Source: Saccharothrix syringae (GTDB lineage: Bacteria > Actinomycetota > Actinomycetes > Mycobacteriales > Pseudonocardiaceae). From it: a DNA stretch of 64,000 nt. The notes under the pieces were generated by a model. It had not been told where the DNA came from. It saw only the letters and a program-made list of their open reading frames with translations, and ran no database searches. How positions within the stretch are numbered: position 1 is the stretch's first letter; the number at the start of each line of letters is the position of its first letter. The stretch is taken from assembly GCF_009498035.1 (NCBI RefSeq), contig NZ_CP034550.1, positions 1,736,001 through 1,800,000 on the forward strand, written 5' to 3'. Shown here one piece after another: positions 8,970 to 20,094 of this stretch. Position numbers and translations under genes: made by a program.

Positions 8970-10208
8970 GTGGTCGTCGCCGTCGGTGTGGTGCAGCGCA
9001 GGGTGCTGCGGGTGCTGGCGACCACCCAGGTGCTGGGCGCGGCGGGCGTCACCATCGGCCTGGCGGTGAGCACGCTGGTCGCCGCCGCGCTCGCGCGCTC
9101 CGACGCGGTGGGCGGGCTGGCGCAGACCGCCGCGGTGCTCGGCGCGGCCGCGTTCGCCCTGCCCACGGCCCGCCTGGCGGACCGGCGCGGGCGCCGACCC
9201 GCGCTGGCGCTCGGCTACGGCGCCGGCGCGGCGGGCGCGGCCCTGGCGGCGGTCGCGGTGGCGCTCGGCTCGTGGCCCGTGCTGCTGGCCGCCCTGGTGC
9301 TGTTCGGCGCGGCGTCCAGCGCGAACTACGCCGCCCGGTACGCGGGCGCCGACCTGGCCCACCCGCACCGCCGGGCCCGCTCGGTGGCGCTGGTGGTGTG
9401 GGCGTCGACGGCGGGCGCGGTGCTGGGGCCCAACCTGGCCGACCCGGCCGGCCGGCTGGTCGCCCGGCTGGGGCTGCCCGCGGGCGCCGGTCCCTACCTG
9501 CTGGCGGCCGTGCTGTTCGGGCTGGCCGCGGTCGTGGTGCTGAAGGCGTTGAGACCGGACCCGCTGACCGTGGCGCGGTCCGCCGTCCGACCCGCGCACT
9601 GCGCTGGCGGCCTGGGCGACACCAGGGGCTCGGTGGCGCTGTGGCGGTCGCTGCCGCCGGGCGCGAGGCTGGCGCTGGGCGGCGTGGCGCTGTGCCAGAC
9701 CGCGATGGTCGGGCTGATGTCGATGACCCCCGTGCACATGGACCACGCCGGCTCGTCGCTGCGGGTGGTCGGCCTGGTGATCAGCCTGCACGTGGCCGCG
9801 ATGTACGTGGCCAGCCCGCTGTTCGGGTGGATGGCCGACCGGCTGGGCCGGGTGCCCGTGCTGGCGATCGGCGCGGCGCTGGTGGTGGCCGCGGCGGGCG
9901 TCGCGGGCATGGCGCCCTCGCACGACGCGCCGCAGTTGGCCGCCGGGCTGGTGCTGCTCGGCTTCGGCTGGTCGGCGGGCCTGGTGGCGGGGTCGGCGCT
10001 GCTCACCGAGTCGGTGCCCGCGGCCGACCGGACGGCCGCGCAGGGCCTGTCCGACCTGTGCATGAACGTGGGCGGCGCGATGGGCGGCGTCACCGCGGGC
10101 CTGGTGGTGACCGCGTGGTCCTACGCCGCGCTCGGGCTGCTCGTCGGGTTCACCGCGCTGCCGCTGCTGGTGGTGTGCCTGCTCTCGTCGCTGCAGCGGG
10201 TGGGCTGA
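8970..10208 (+). CDS. MFS transporter
   Basis: A 412-residue integral membrane protein with about 12 hydrophobic segments in two halves. The loop after TM2 carries a major-facilitator motif A variant (RLADRRGRRPALALG) and the matching loop in the second half reads GWMADRLGRVPVL. It resembles drug/proton antiporters, but no substrate can be assigned. GTG 8970 is the first start ahead of TM1. The gene stands alone between the Hsp70-like gene and a minus-strand mini-gene. A short perfect palindrome (CCAGGGG/CCCCTGG at 8942-8956) lies just upstream. Confidence 0.85.
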   Translation: MVVAVGVVQRRVLRVLATTQVLGAAGVTIGLAVSTLVAAALARSDAVGGLAQTAAVLGAAAFALPTARLADRRGRRPALALGYGAGAAGAALAAVAVALGSWPVLLAALVLFGAASSANYAARYAGADLAHPHRRARSVALVVWASTAGAVLGPNLADPAGRLVARLGLPAGAGPYLLAAVLFGLAAVVVLKALRPDPLTVARSAVRPAHCAGGLGDTRGSVALWRSLPPGARLALGGVALCQTAMVGLMSMTPVHMDHAGSSLRVVGLVISLHVAAMYVASPLFGWMADRLGRVPVLAIGAALVVAAAGVAGMAPSHDAPQLAAGLVLLGFGWSAGLVAGSALLTESVPAADRTAAQGLSDLCMNVGGAMGGVTAGLVVTAWSYAALGLLVGFTALPLLVVCLLSSLQRVG

Positions 10209-10334
10209 TCAGCGCCTGCGGTTGTGCCGGAACGCGCGCAGGGCCACGACGAGCGCGGCCACGATCGTGGCGATCGCCACGACGGTCACGATCGGCGAGG
10301 ACAGGTCCCCGAGGTCTGCCTGTGCCAACACCAT
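10209..10334 (-). CDS. Small single-TM protein (41 aa)
   Basis: A 41-codon frame from ATG (10334) to TGA, starting MVLAQADLGDLSSP, then a hydrophobic stretch (IVTVVAIATIVAALVVAL) and a basic tail RAFRHNRRR. This is one clean membrane helix with positive charge at the C-terminus. The stop meets the end of the convergent MFS gene with no gap. Small proteins like this are often unannotated between MFS and DUF3046 genes in Pseudonocardiales (recollection, not checked). Function is unknown. Confidence 0.6.
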   Translation of the reverse strand: MVLAQADLGDLSSPIVTVVAIATIVAALVVALRAFRHNRRR

Positions 10335-10486
10335 GGTTCGAGGTTAGCGCCGTTCTCCCGGTCACGGCGACGGCGGCCCGGCGAGCCCGCGCCCGGCGCC
10401 GGACTCCCGCTCCACCCGGCGGCGGCCCGGGGCCGGGGCCGCCCTGCCGGCGGGCCGACGGCGGTTCGCGCGCTAGCCTGGGTGCG

Positions 10487-10681
10487 ATGCGCAACACGGT
10501 GTTCCGCAAGTTGATGGCGAACGAGTTCGGCCAGGTCCGGGCGGAGATGGTGGCCCGCGACCACGTGATGTCGGCGCTGGGCGGGCGCACCGCGGACGAG
10601 GCGTTGGAGGCGGGTGTCCCGGCCAAGGAGGTCTGGCTCGCCGTCTGCGACGCGTTCGACGTGCCCGAACACCGCCGGTGA
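10487..10681 (+). CDS. DUF3046 family protein
   Basis: A 64-residue protein, MRNTVFRKLMANEFG to DVPEHRR, matching the DUF3046 proteins found directly upstream of recA in actinobacteria (Rv2738c in M. tuberculosis). The LMANEFG, DHVMSALGGRTADEAL and VPAKEVWLAVCDAFDVP segments are characteristic. ATG 10487 is the only sensible start. The recA SOS box begins 21 bases after the stop, so recA has its own promoter. Function is unknown. Confidence 0.88.
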   Translation: MRNTVFRKLMANEFGQVRAEMVARDHVMSALGGRTADEALEAGVPAKEVWLAVCDAFDVPEHRR

Positions 10682-10702
10682 CCCGGCGTGGCGACCGGCT
10701 GG

Positions 10703-10718
10703 TCGAACACCTGTTCGG
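10703..10718 (+). promoter_or_regulatory. LexA (SOS) box upstream of recA
   Basis: TCGAAC-acct-GTTCGG differs by one base from the actinobacterial LexA consensus TCGAAC-N4-GTTCGA. It lies 135 bases upstream of the recA ATG, between DUF3046 and recA. The same operator type precedes lexA in this window. Confidence 0.85.
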
Positions 10719-10852
10719 CTACACTGCCCGACACGACCGGGTGACCTCACCCCGCTGGTGACCTGGTCCCCGCCGAAAAATGTCGGACCCCACCCGTAAC
10801 GTCGGCCCCGACATCGCCAAGCGACCCCAAAGACAACCGAGGTGGACCCCAG

Positions 10853-11899
10853 ATGGCACCCCAGGCTCCCGACCGGGACAAGGCCCTCGAACTGGCCCTG
10901 GCCCAGATCGACAAGCAGTTCGGCAAGGGCTCGGTCATGCGGCTCGGCGAGGAGGGCCGCGCCCCGATCGAGGTGATCCCGACCGGCGCGATCGCGCTCG
11001 ACGTCGCGCTCGGCATCGGCGGCCTGCCCCGCGGCCGCGTGGTGGAGATCTACGGCCCGGAGTCGTCCGGTAAGACGACGGTGGCCCTCCACGCCGTGGC
11101 CAACGCCCAGCGCAACGGCGGCATCGCCGCGTTCGTCGACGCCGAGCACGCGCTCGACCCCGACTACGCGCGCAAGCTGGGCGTCGACACCGACGCGCTG
11201 CTGGTGTCCCAGCCGGACACCGGCGAGCAGGCGCTGGAGATCGCGGACATGCTGGTCCGCTCCGGCGCGCTCGACATCCTGGTCATCGACTCGGTGGCGG
11301 CCCTGGTGCCCCGCGCCGAGATCGAGGGCGAGATGGGCGACAACCACGTGGGCCTCCAGGCCCGGCTGATGAGCCAGGCGCTGCGCAAGATCACCGGTGC
11401 GCTCAACTCCTCCGGCACCACCGCGATCTTCATCAACCAGCTGCGCGAGAAGATCGGCGTGATGTTCGGCTCGCCCGAGACCACGACCGGTGGCAAGGCG
11501 CTGAAGTTCTACGCGTCGGTGCGCCTGGACGTGCGGCGCATCGAGACCCTGAAGGACGGCGGCGAGCCGGTCGGCAACCGCACCCGCGTCAAGGTCGTGA
11601 AGAACAAGGTGGCCCCGCCGTTCAAGCAGGCCGAGTTCGACATCCTCTACGGCCAGGGCATCAGCCGCGAGGGCTCGCTCATCGACATGGGCGTCGACCA
11701 GGGCATCCTGCGCAAGTCCGGTGCCTGGTACACCTACGAGGGCGACCAGCTCGGCCAGGGCAAGGAGAACGCGCGGAAGTTCCTGCGCGAGAACCCGGAC
11801 GTGGCGAACGAGATCGAGAAGCGGATCAAGGACAAGCTCGGCATCGGCGCCACCCTGGACGCCGACGAGACGGCGGCCGCCGCGCCGGTCGAGTTCTAA
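10853..11899 (+). CDS. recA: Recombinase RecA
   Basis: The 348-residue RecA forms ATP-dependent filaments on single-stranded DNA, drives strand exchange and triggers LexA self-cleavage. Walker A GPESSGKT is at 68-75; the loop-1 region ([18 protein letters not shown]) and loop-2 region ([17 protein letters not shown]) are intact. There is no intein, unlike M. tuberculosis RecA. The C-terminus is the usual acidic tail. ATG 10853 follows a ~135-base leader after the SOS box. recX starts 6 bases downstream, so the two are co-transcribed. Confidence 0.98.
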   Translation: MAPQAPDRDKALELALAQIDKQFGKGSVMRLGEEGRAPIEVIPTGAIALDVALGIGGLPRGRVVEIYGPESSGKTTVALHAVANAQRNGGIAAFVDAEHALDPDYARKLGVDTDALLVSQPDTGEQALEIADMLVRSGALDILVIDSVAALVPRAEIEGEMGDNHVGLQARLMSQALRKITGALNSSGTTAIFINQLREKIGVMFGSPETTTGGKALKFYASVRLDVRRIETLKDGGEPVGNRTRVKVVKNKVAPPFKQAEFDILYGQGISREGSLIDMGVDQGILRKSGAWYTYEGDQLGQGKENARKFLRENPDVANEIEKRIKDKLGIGATLDADETAAAAPVEF

Positions 11900-11905
11900 G
11901 CGGGC

Positions 11906-12892
11906 GTGGCGGGAGGAGTGGTCGGAGGAGGCGGTCGAGGTCGCGGGACGCCCCGCGACCGCTCGACCGGTGAGTTCGGCGTCGGCGCAAACAGCACCGG
12001 CCTGCCCGGCTTCGGCGGGGCGGGTTCGGATGGCCCAGGTTTCGGCGGGGCGGGTTTCGGTGGTGCCGACTCCGACAGCCCGGCGTTCGGCGGCCGTGAT
12101 TCCGGTGGTCCGGGTTCCGGCGGCCGGGGTTTCGACGACACCGGTTTCGACGACACCGGTTTCGGTGGCGAGGGCTTCGGCGGGACGGGCTCCGGCGGCA
12201 GCGGTCGCCGAAGCACGGAGCGCCGGGGCGCGGGCCGCCGAAGCGCGGGTCGTGGGAGCGCGGGGCGCCGACGAGCGGACTCCGGCGGCGGGTCCGGTGG
12301 TGGGCCCGGCGACGGGTTCAGCGACACCGCCTCCGGCGGCGGGGGTTCCGGTGACGCGGGTCCCGACGAGCCACGCCCGATCGACCCGGCCAAGGAGCAG
12401 CGCAAGGCGACCGACATCTGCTACGCGCTGCTCACCGCCCGGGCGCGCACCAGGGTCGAGCTCCGGGACGCCCTCCTCCGCAAGGGCATCCGCGAGGAGA
12501 CGGCCGACCTGGTCCTGGGCAAGTTCGACCGGGCGGGCCTGATCGACGACGCGGCGTTCGCCGAGGTCTGGGTCCGCTCGCGCCACACGCACCAGGGCCT
12601 GGGCCGCCGTGCCCTGGCCGTGGAGCTGCGGCGCAAGGGCGTGGCTGACGAGGTCGCGGCCGAGGCGATCGCGGCGGTCGACGACGAGGCGGAGGAAGAG
12701 CGGGCGCGGGACCTGGTGCGCAAGAAGCTGCGCCCCATGGCGGCCCTGGACGACACCACCAAGATCCGTCGGCTGGTCGCCGCGCTCGCGCGCAAGGGGT
12801 ACGCGGAAGGTCTGGCCTACCGGGTGGTCCGCGACGAACTCCGCCGGGCGGGCGAGGAGACCGACGCCCTGGACGACCTCACCCACGACTGA
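11906..12892 (+). CDS. recX: Regulatory protein RecX with long Gly/Phe-rich N-terminal extension
   Basis: Residues ~155-328 are a normal RecX three-helix-repeat domain, beginning DPAKEQRKATDICYALLTARART and including KGIREETADLVLGKFDRAGLIDD. RecX binds in the groove of the RecA filament and limits its activity. Residues 1-150 are unusual: a low-complexity tract of GFGG/FGGAGF/DDTGF units followed by an Arg/Gly-rich block (RRSAGRGSAGRRRAD). Usual RecX length is 150-200. GTG 11906 is 6 bases after recA; no later start has a better ribosome-binding site, but the true start could lie inside the tract. Coding GC3 stays high through the tract. Confidence 0.85.
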   Translation: MAGGVVGGGGRGRGTPRDRSTGEFGVGANSTGLPGFGGAGSDGPGFGGAGFGGADSDSPAFGGRDSGGPGSGGRGFDDTGFDDTGFGGEGFGGTGSGGSGRRSTERRGAGRRSAGRGSAGRRRADSGGGSGGGPGDGFSDTASGGGGSGDAGPDEPRPIDPAKEQRKATDICYALLTARARTRVELRDALLRKGIREETADLVLGKFDRAGLIDDAAFAEVWVRSRHTHQGLGRRALAVELRRKGVADEVAAEAIAAVDDEAEEERARDLVRKKLRPMAALDDTTKIRRLVAALARKGYAEGLAYRVVRDELRRAGEETDALDDLTHD

Positions 12893-13036
12893 CCAGGTCC
12901 GCGGGCCGGCAAGAGGGCAGGCGGGCCGGTCGGGCTGGACGCGTCAGGAGCATCAGGTCAGGGCTCGGCAGGTCGAGGCAGCCGGATTGGGCCGGGTCAG
13001 GCGGGCCCAGGGGAGTCCCTTCGGCAAGTCGGCCCG

Positions 13037-13120
13037 GGCAGGCCAAGCCGGAGAAGCCGGGTCAGGCAAGTCAAGCCGGAGAAGCCGGGTCAGGCAGGCC
13101 AAGCCGGAGAAGCCGGGTCA
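13037..13120 (+). repeat. Three tandem 28-bp repeats 3' of recX
   Basis: Units at 13037-13064, 13065-13092 and 13093-13120 share the core AAGCCGGAGAAGCCGGGTCA; units 1 and 3 are identical and unit 2 differs at two bases. Degenerate GCCGGGTCA-like pieces lie upstream from about 12945. The last three bases supply the stop codon of the minus-strand YqeB-like gene. The rest of 12893-13036 holds no gene. Confidence 0.85.
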
Positions 13121-13807
13121 GGGAAGGCGGCGGCTCAAGCGCCAGAACTGGCGCTTCCCCTCCTCCCGCACCACCACCCCGAGCCGGCTCAGCTCGTCGC
13201 GCAGCTGGGCCGCGTCCTCCCCGTCCCCCTTGCGCAGCGCCTCCGCCCGCACCTTCAGCAGCGCGTCCGCCCCGGGCGGCAGGTCGGGCGTCCCCGCCAC
13301 CCACCGCCGGTACTCCCCCTCGTGCGGGTCGCCGTCCAACCACTGGTAGCCGTGGCTCCGGAAGGCCCCCGCCAGCCGCTCCGCCGACAGGTCGTGGCGT
13401 TCCCGCGCCAGCTCCCCGGTGTCGACCCCGAGCAGCACGAGCTGCTTGCCGTCCTGGAAGGCGCCCGACACCAGGGTCCGGTCGAAGTTCCGCAGCCGCC
13501 CGCCCCGGTCGAACTCCACGCCCTCGTCGAAGACCTCCACCGCCAGCCGGTCGTGGGCGGCCATCCCGGCCAGCACCAGGCCGCCGAGTGCGCCGAGCCC
13601 CACCGCGCCGATCGTCACCCACGGCTCCGGCGCCGACGCCACGAGCCGGAACGGGCCCTGCAGCGGTGCCCACGGCAGGTCCGCCACCCAGCCGGAGATC
13701 CGCTTCAGCAGGTACAGCACCGCCGCGCCCAGGAAGGGCGACCCCGTCCAGACCAGCGCCACCTGCCCACCGGGCTCGGCCACGACCGTGCTCCGCCGTG
13801 CTCCCAT
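13118..13807 (-). CDS. YqeB-like membrane protein
   Basis: A 229-residue protein with two N-terminal membrane segments (VALVWTGSPFLGAAVLYLL and WVTIGAVGLGALGGLVLAG), then a soluble domain with VEVFDEGVEFDRGGRLRNFDR and a C-terminal DELSRLGVVVREEGKRQFWRL. This matches the actinobacterial YqeB family, a PH-like domain on a membrane anchor; the assignment is from memory of the family pattern. The role is unknown. It is convergent with recX, and its stop lies in the tandem repeat. Confidence 0.7.
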   Translation of the reverse strand: MGARRSTVVAEPGGQVALVWTGSPFLGAAVLYLLKRISGWVADLPWAPLQGPFRLVASAPEPWVTIGAVGLGALGGLVLAGMAAHDRLAVEVFDEGVEFDRGGRLRNFDRTLVSGAFQDGKQLVLLGVDTGELARERHDLSAERLAGAFRSHGYQWLDGDPHEGEYRRWVAGTPDLPPGADALLKVRAEALRKGDGEDAAQLRDELSRLGVVVREEGKRQFWRLSRRLP

Positions 13808-13863
13808 CCCCCACTCACCTTCCCCCGAAGTGAGCCGCCAACCTATCGCCGTAGGCTGCGCGG

Positions 13864-14505
13864 GTGCGCATCAGGGCCGAGCACGTGGTCTGGGACTGGA
13901 ACGGCACGCTGCTGGCCGACAACGAGGCCGTGCTGGCGGCGGTCAACCGGGTCTGCCGCGAGTTCGGCCGCGACGCGGTCACCCTCGACCTGTGGCGCGA
14001 CACCTACAGCCGCCCGCTCAAGGACTGCTACGAGGGCCTGCTCGCCCGCACCCTGACCGCCGACGACTGGGCCCGCATCGACCTGGTCTTCCACGAGGAG
14101 TACCGCGCCGCGCTGCACGCCTGCGGCCTGGCCGAGGGCGTGCCCGACCGCCTGCGGTCCCTGCGCCAGACCCAGTCGCTGCTGTCCATGCACTTCCACG
14201 ACGAGCTGGTCCCGACGGTCACCGAGCTGGGCCTGCTCGACCTGTTCACCCGCGTCGACGGCCTGCGCGCCGAGGTCGGCGGCGGGTCGAAGGCCGAGCA
14301 CCTGGCCGCCCACCTCGACGCCCAGCGCCTGCGCCCCGCCGACGTCCTGGTCATCGGCGACGTGGTCGACGACGCCGACGCCGCCCGCCACGTGGGCGCG
14401 CAGGTCGTGCTCGTGGCCACGGGCGTCAGCTCGCACCGGGTGCTGGCGCGCACGGGCGTGCCGGTGGCGGACTCCATCCCGGAGGCCCTGACGTATCTGG
14501 TGTGA
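13864..14505 (+). CDS. HAD-superfamily hydrolase
   Basis: A 213-residue haloacid-dehalogenase-fold phosphatase of the phosphoglycolate-phosphatase type. Motif I is DWNGTLL near residues 11-17, with the nucleophilic Asp first. Motif III/IV is the later VLVIGDVVDDADAARHVGA. The helical cap lies between them. GTG 13864 opens directly into motif I. The substrate is not predictable. No operon partner: YqeB is divergent and the M64 pair follows after ~50 bases. Confidence 0.85.
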   Translation: MRIRAEHVVWDWNGTLLADNEAVLAAVNRVCREFGRDAVTLDLWRDTYSRPLKDCYEGLLARTLTADDWARIDLVFHEEYRAALHACGLAEGVPDRLRSLRQTQSLLSMHFHDELVPTVTELGLLDLFTRVDGLRAEVGGGSKAEHLAAHLDAQRLRPADVLVIGDVVDDADAARHVGAQVVLVATGVSSHRVLARTGVPVADSIPEALTYLV

Positions 14506-14557
14506 CGCGGGTCACTCCTAGTACAGGCAAGCCGCCGCACCACTGGAGATGACCGCC

Positions 14558-14986
14558 ATGACCCACCCAGCCGACCCGGGGCCGAGATCGGTCCGCCTGA
14601 TCTTCGAGTACGACGACGACCGGCTCCGGCTGGTCCACCAGCAGCAGGTCGACGTCGCCGTCACCGGCTTCGACCTGCCCCGCGAGCACACCCCCGGCGA
14701 CCACGTCGAGGTCCGCGACGCCGACGGCACCCCGCTCGGCCGCGTCGCCGTCCGCGCGCCCGCCGGGACCAGCGCCGAGGTCTTCCCCGAGGACCCCGAC
14801 GACCCGATCACCCGCACCGACCTGCCCGCGGCCCGGGGCGCGTTCACCGTCGTCGTCCCGGTCACCGCCGACGCCGACCACGTCGCGGTCGTCCGCGTCG
14901 CACCGACCTCGGGCCGGGCCACCGCCGAATCCGCCGGAACCGCCGCCGTCACCGAGCTGGCCAGCTTCCCGCTGGAGCCGCGATGA
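14558..14986 (+). CDS. Uncharacterised partner of the M64 peptidase
   Basis: A 142-residue protein without cysteines, signal peptide or membrane segment, rich in Asp, Val and Thr, and predicted all-beta ([53 protein letters not shown]). Its TGA overlaps the M64 start as ATGA, so the two are translationally coupled. M64 peptidases often carry an N-terminal beta domain; this gene may supply that part separately (inference). ATG 14558 is preferred over 14549 because GGAG sits right against the earlier codon. Confidence 0.7.
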   Translation: MTHPADPGPRSVRLIFEYDDDRLRLVHQQQVDVAVTGFDLPREHTPGDHVEVRDADGTPLGRVAVRAPAGTSAEVFPEDPDDPITRTDLPAARGAFTVVVPVTADADHVAVVRVAPTSGRATAESAGTAAVTELASFPLEPR

Positions 14987-16890
14987 CCACCTCCGACGGC
15001 GCCGTCATCGGCACCACGCAGATCTTCGGTTCCGCACCGCGCAACCGCGCCTTCAACGTCGTCCTGCTCGCCGAGGGCTTCACCGCCGCCCAGCAGGCCG
15101 CCTTCGACAGCGCGGCCACCGCCTTCGTCGCCGCCCTGCGGGCCACCCCGCCGTTCGACGACCTGAGCCCGGCGGTCAACGTGTTCCGGGTCAACGTCCG
15201 CTCCACCGACGCCGGCGCGGACGACCCGGCGTCGGCGGGCGGCACGGGCGCGACCGCGCGGACCTACTTCGACGCCACGTTCGGCGGCAACGGCATCCGC
15301 CGCCTGCTGCTGGTCGACCAGACGACCGCGCTGACCGTGGCCGCCGCCCAGGTGCCCGAGTTCAGCCTGGTCCTGGTCGTGGTCAACTCCACCGTCTACG
15401 GCGGCGCGGGCGGCTCGGTCGGCACCTACTCGCTGGCCGCGGGCGCCACCGAGATCGCGATCCACGAGGCCGGGCACACCGCGTTCGGCCTGGCCGACGA
15501 GTACGCCTACTACGCGGGCGGCAACGAGACCGGCCACGACGTGCACCCGAACACCGAGCCGGTCGAGCCCAACGTCACGATCAACACCAACCGCGGCACG
15601 CTCAAGTGGGGGTGGGCGGTGGCCGCGTCCACCGCCCTGCCCACGATGTCCAACCCCGACTGCTCGACGGTGGACGACCGCCCGAGCCCGGTCCCCCCGG
15701 GCACGGTCGGCGCGTTCGAGGGCGCGCACTACTACCACTGCCGCGCCTACCGGCCCGAGCACGACTGCAAGATGCGCGCCCTGGGTCGGCCGTTCTGCCG
15801 GGTCTGCCGCGCGGTCATCTGGAACCGCATCGGGCCGCTGGCCGCGCTGCCCGCCCGCGCCCGCACCCCGATCACCGTCGTGGCCCGCTACCCCGAGCAC
15901 CTGGACGTGTTCGCGGTGGCCGACAACGGCCGCACGATGAGCGACTGGTGGAGCCCCGCCACGGGCTGGGCGGGCTGGTTCCACGTCTCGGGCGGCATCG
16001 CCTCGCCGGGCGGTGCGGGTTCGCCGGTCACGGCCGTGTCCCGGGCCGGCGGCCACCTCGACCTGTTCACCGTCGGCACCGACAACCGGGTGTGGAGCGC
16101 GTGGTGGGACGTCTCCTCGGGCTGGTCGTCGTGGTTCCGGATCGGCACCCTGACCTGCCGCCCGGGGTCGACGGTGACCGCGGTCAGCCGCTACGACGAC
16201 CACCTGGACCTGTTCACCACCGGCAGCGACGGCCGGGTCATGTCCACCTGGTGGCACGCGGGCAGCGGCTGGGCGGACTGGTTCCACCTGGCGGGCGGCG
16301 TCGCGGCCAACGGCGCGACCGTCACCGCGATCGCCCGCTACCGCGACCACCTCGACGTGTTCACCGTCGGCACGGACAACCGGGTGTGGAGCACCTGGTG
16401 GGACGACCGCGGCGGTTGGGCGGGCTGGTTCCGGGTCGGCACGCTGACCGCGCGCCCGGACTCCACCGTCACCGCCGTGGCCCGCCACCCCGACCAGATC
16501 GACCTGTTCACCACCGGCAGCGACGGCCGGGTCGTGTCGACCTGGTGGAACGCGCGCGGCGGCTGGGCGGACTGGTTCCACGTCTCGGGCGGGGTCGCCT
16601 CGGCCGGCTCGCCGGTCACCGCCATCGCCCGGTTCGACCACCACCTGGACCTGTTCACCATCGGCACCGACAACCGCGTGTGGAGCACGTGGTGGGACGC
16701 GGCGAGCGGCTGGGCGAACTGGTTCGTGGTGTCCGGCGGCGTCGGCAGGCCCGGCGGCCAGGTCGCGGCGATCCAGCGGGTCACCGACCACATCGACCTG
16801 TTCGTCGTCGGCTCGGACGGCCTGGTCCACAGCACGTGGTGGGACATCGCCTCGGGCTGGGCGGGCTGGTTCCAGCTGGGCGTGAGCTGA
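14983..16890 (+). CDS. M64-family metallopeptidase with C-terminal seven-bladed PLL-like propeller
   Basis: Residues 1-290 are an M64 (IgA-peptidase-type) zinc peptidase: [14 protein letters not shown] at 161-174 holds the HExxH pair and the conserved DEY. Four cysteines follow in the segment with [14 protein letters not shown] and FCRVC. Residues ~295-635 are seven ~48-residue repeats with a (L/I)D(V/L)F..G(T/S)D.RV.S.WW...GWA.WF pattern, the DUF346/PLL-lectin-like propeller blade. No signal peptide is visible, which is odd for an enzyme with a lectin-type domain. It may bind and cut a glycoprotein (inference). It is coupled to the small gene upstream. Confidence 0.82.
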   Translation: MTTSDGAVIGTTQIFGSAPRNRAFNVVLLAEGFTAAQQAAFDSAATAFVAALRATPPFDDLSPAVNVFRVNVRSTDAGADDPASAGGTGATARTYFDATFGGNGIRRLLLVDQTTALTVAAAQVPEFSLVLVVVNSTVYGGAGGSVGTYSLAAGATEIAIHEAGHTAFGLADEYAYYAGGNETGHDVHPNTEPVEPNVTINTNRGTLKWGWAVAASTALPTMSNPDCSTVDDRPSPVPPGTVGAFEGAHYYHCRAYRPEHDCKMRALGRPFCRVCRAVIWNRIGPLAALPARARTPITVVARYPEHLDVFAVADNGRTMSDWWSPATGWAGWFHVSGGIASPGGAGSPVTAVSRAGGHLDLFTVGTDNRVWSAWWDVSSGWSSWFRIGTLTCRPGSTVTAVSRYDDHLDLFTTGSDGRVMSTWWHAGSGWADWFHLAGGVAANGATVTAIARYRDHLDVFTVGTDNRVWSTWWDDRGGWAGWFRVGTLTARPDSTVTAVARHPDQIDLFTTGSDGRVVSTWWNARGGWADWFHVSGGVASAGSPVTAIARFDHHLDLFTIGTDNRVWSTWWDAASGWANWFVVSGGVGRPGGQVAAIQRVTDHIDLFVVGSDGLVHSTWWDIASGWAGWFQLGVS

Positions 16891-16894
16891 GGAC

Positions 16895-16922
16895 GGGGGC
16901 GCTCCCGCACGGGAGCGCCCCC
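16895..16922. terminator. Bidirectional terminator between the M64 gene and eda
   Basis: A perfect 12-bp stem (GGGGGCGCTCCC/GGGAGCGCCCCC) with a GCAC loop lies between two convergent genes and can serve both strands. Confidence 0.7.
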
Positions 16923-16934
16923 ACCCGGGAACCC

Positions 16935-17551
16935 CTACAGCGCCGAAGCGGCGCGGGCCAGCTCCTCGACCCGGTCCCAGTCGCCCGCGGCCAGCGCGTC
17001 CTTCGGCGCGAGCCACGAACCGCCGACGCAGCCGACGTTGGGCAGCGCCAGGTAGCGCGGCGCGCTACCTGGCGTGATGCCGCCGGTCGGGCAGAACCGC
17101 AGGCCGGGCAGCGGGCCGCCGATGGACTTGAGGTAGTCCACGCCGCCCGCGGCCTCGGCCGGGAAGAACTTCAGCGCGGTCAGGCCGCGCTCGGCCAGCC
17201 GCATCGCCTCCGACACGGTGGCCGCGCCCGGCAGGAACGGCAGGCCGGTGTCCTCGGCGGCGTCCAGCACCCGGTCGGTGGAGCCGGGCGTCACCAGGAA
17301 CGCCGCGCCCGCCTTGGCGGCCTGCTCGGCGTGCTCGGGCCGGGTGACCGTGCCCGCGCCGATGACGATCTCCGGCACCTCCGCGGCGACCCGCTCGATG
17401 GCCGCCAGTGCGGCGGGCGTGCGCAGCGTCAGCTCGATCACGCGGACGCCGCCGCGCAGCAGCGCCCGCGCCAGCGGCACGGCGTGCTCGGCGTCGTCCA
17501 CGACGACGACCGGGATGACGGGGGAGAGCGCCAGCAGGTCAGAGCTGGTGG

Positions 17552-17555
<4 letters not shown>
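16935..17555 (-). CDS. eda: KDPG/KHG aldolase (2-dehydro-3-deoxy-phosphogluconate aldolase)
   Basis: The 206-residue class I aldolase splits KDPG into pyruvate and glyceraldehyde 3-phosphate, the last step of the Entner-Doudoroff pathway. The Schiff-base lysine is Lys129 in ALKFFPAE and the catalytic Glu is in VIELTLRTP near residue 41; GAGTV and CPTGGI form the phosphate-site loops. GTG 17555 overlaps the edd stop (GTGA) and has an AGGAGGTG ribosome-binding site, so edd-eda is an operon. Confidence 0.95.
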
Positions 17556-19417
<1,862 letters not shown>

Positions 19418-19636
19418 GTTCGCGGTCTCCGGTTGGTGATCACGGGCCGTGCGGGCCCGGTGGGACGACAGCGCTGGCGTCGCACGGACGGACGTGACAG
19501 CTCACACAGTAAGTCACGACACCGCGTCCTCACAAAAACGATTCAGGAACTGGGACGCGCCGGGGATACTTGTGGTGCTTGTCACAGACCCGCCGACTTG
19601 GCAGAGTTCGGCGGAGGACCGAAGGAGGTGCTGACC

Positions 19637-19933
19637 GTGACGTCTTCCGAGATCGTCGCCCTGCGCCGGGCGCTCGGGCAGCTGCGTCAGTGCGTCGGCG
19701 GCCTGCGCGCGCGGTACGGCGACGTGGCCGCCGTGCAGAGGCTGGCCAACGACGTCGAGCGCATGGACATCGACGCGACCGAGCTGGTGGACCTGGACCG
19801 CACGCCACGACCGCGGGAGGCACCCCGGGTCGAGCGGGAGGTCGTGGTCGTGCCCGACACGCCCTACGACCCGAAGCTGTGGCACGACGCCGACGACGAG
19901 GGTCTCGGCGGCTACCGCAGCCACCGCACCTGA
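19637..19933 (+). CDS. Small conserved hypothetical protein (98 aa)
   Basis: GTG 19637 has a strong GAAGGAGGTG site at 19621-19630. The product has an N-terminal helical part (EIVALRRALGQLRQCVG) and an acidic C-terminus (VPDTPYDPKLWHDADDEGLG). There are no membrane segments or known motifs. A TACTTG at about 19566-19571 could be its -10. A strong terminator follows directly, so this is a single-gene unit. Confidence 0.8.
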   Translation: MTSSEIVALRRALGQLRQCVGGLRARYGDVAAVQRLANDVERMDIDATELVDLDRTPRPREAPRVEREVVVVPDTPYDPKLWHDADDEGLGGYRSHRT

Positions 19934-19943
19934 GCGCCGACCG

Positions 19944-19988
19944 ACCGGCCCCCGCGTGGATCACCGCGCGGGGGCCGGTTCGGTTTTT
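19944..19988 (+). terminator. Rho-independent terminator
   Basis: A perfect 13-bp stem (ACCGGCCCCCGCG/CGCGGGGGCCGGT, 19944-19956 with 19967-19979) is followed by TTTTT at 19984-19988. Confidence 0.85.
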
Positions 19989-20094
19989 CCGGGGCCCCGG
20001 GTCACCGGTTCGGGCCATTGCCCCGAGGGCACCGCTGCGCCAACGTCCCTTCCCTGAACTGTCCCGCCACAACGGAGTGGAACCGAGGTGAGGT

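Noticed and set aside
1949..9166. A minus-strand open frame of about 2400 codons spanning the Lhr and Hsp70-like genes
   Set aside because: Same artefact; composition is Ala/Gly/Arg-rich without domains, and it crosses two well-supported genes on different strands.
10853..11899. Possible intein in recA, as in M. tuberculosis
   Set aside because: The product is a normal 348 residues with uninterrupted RecA motifs; the nrdJ length is also normal.
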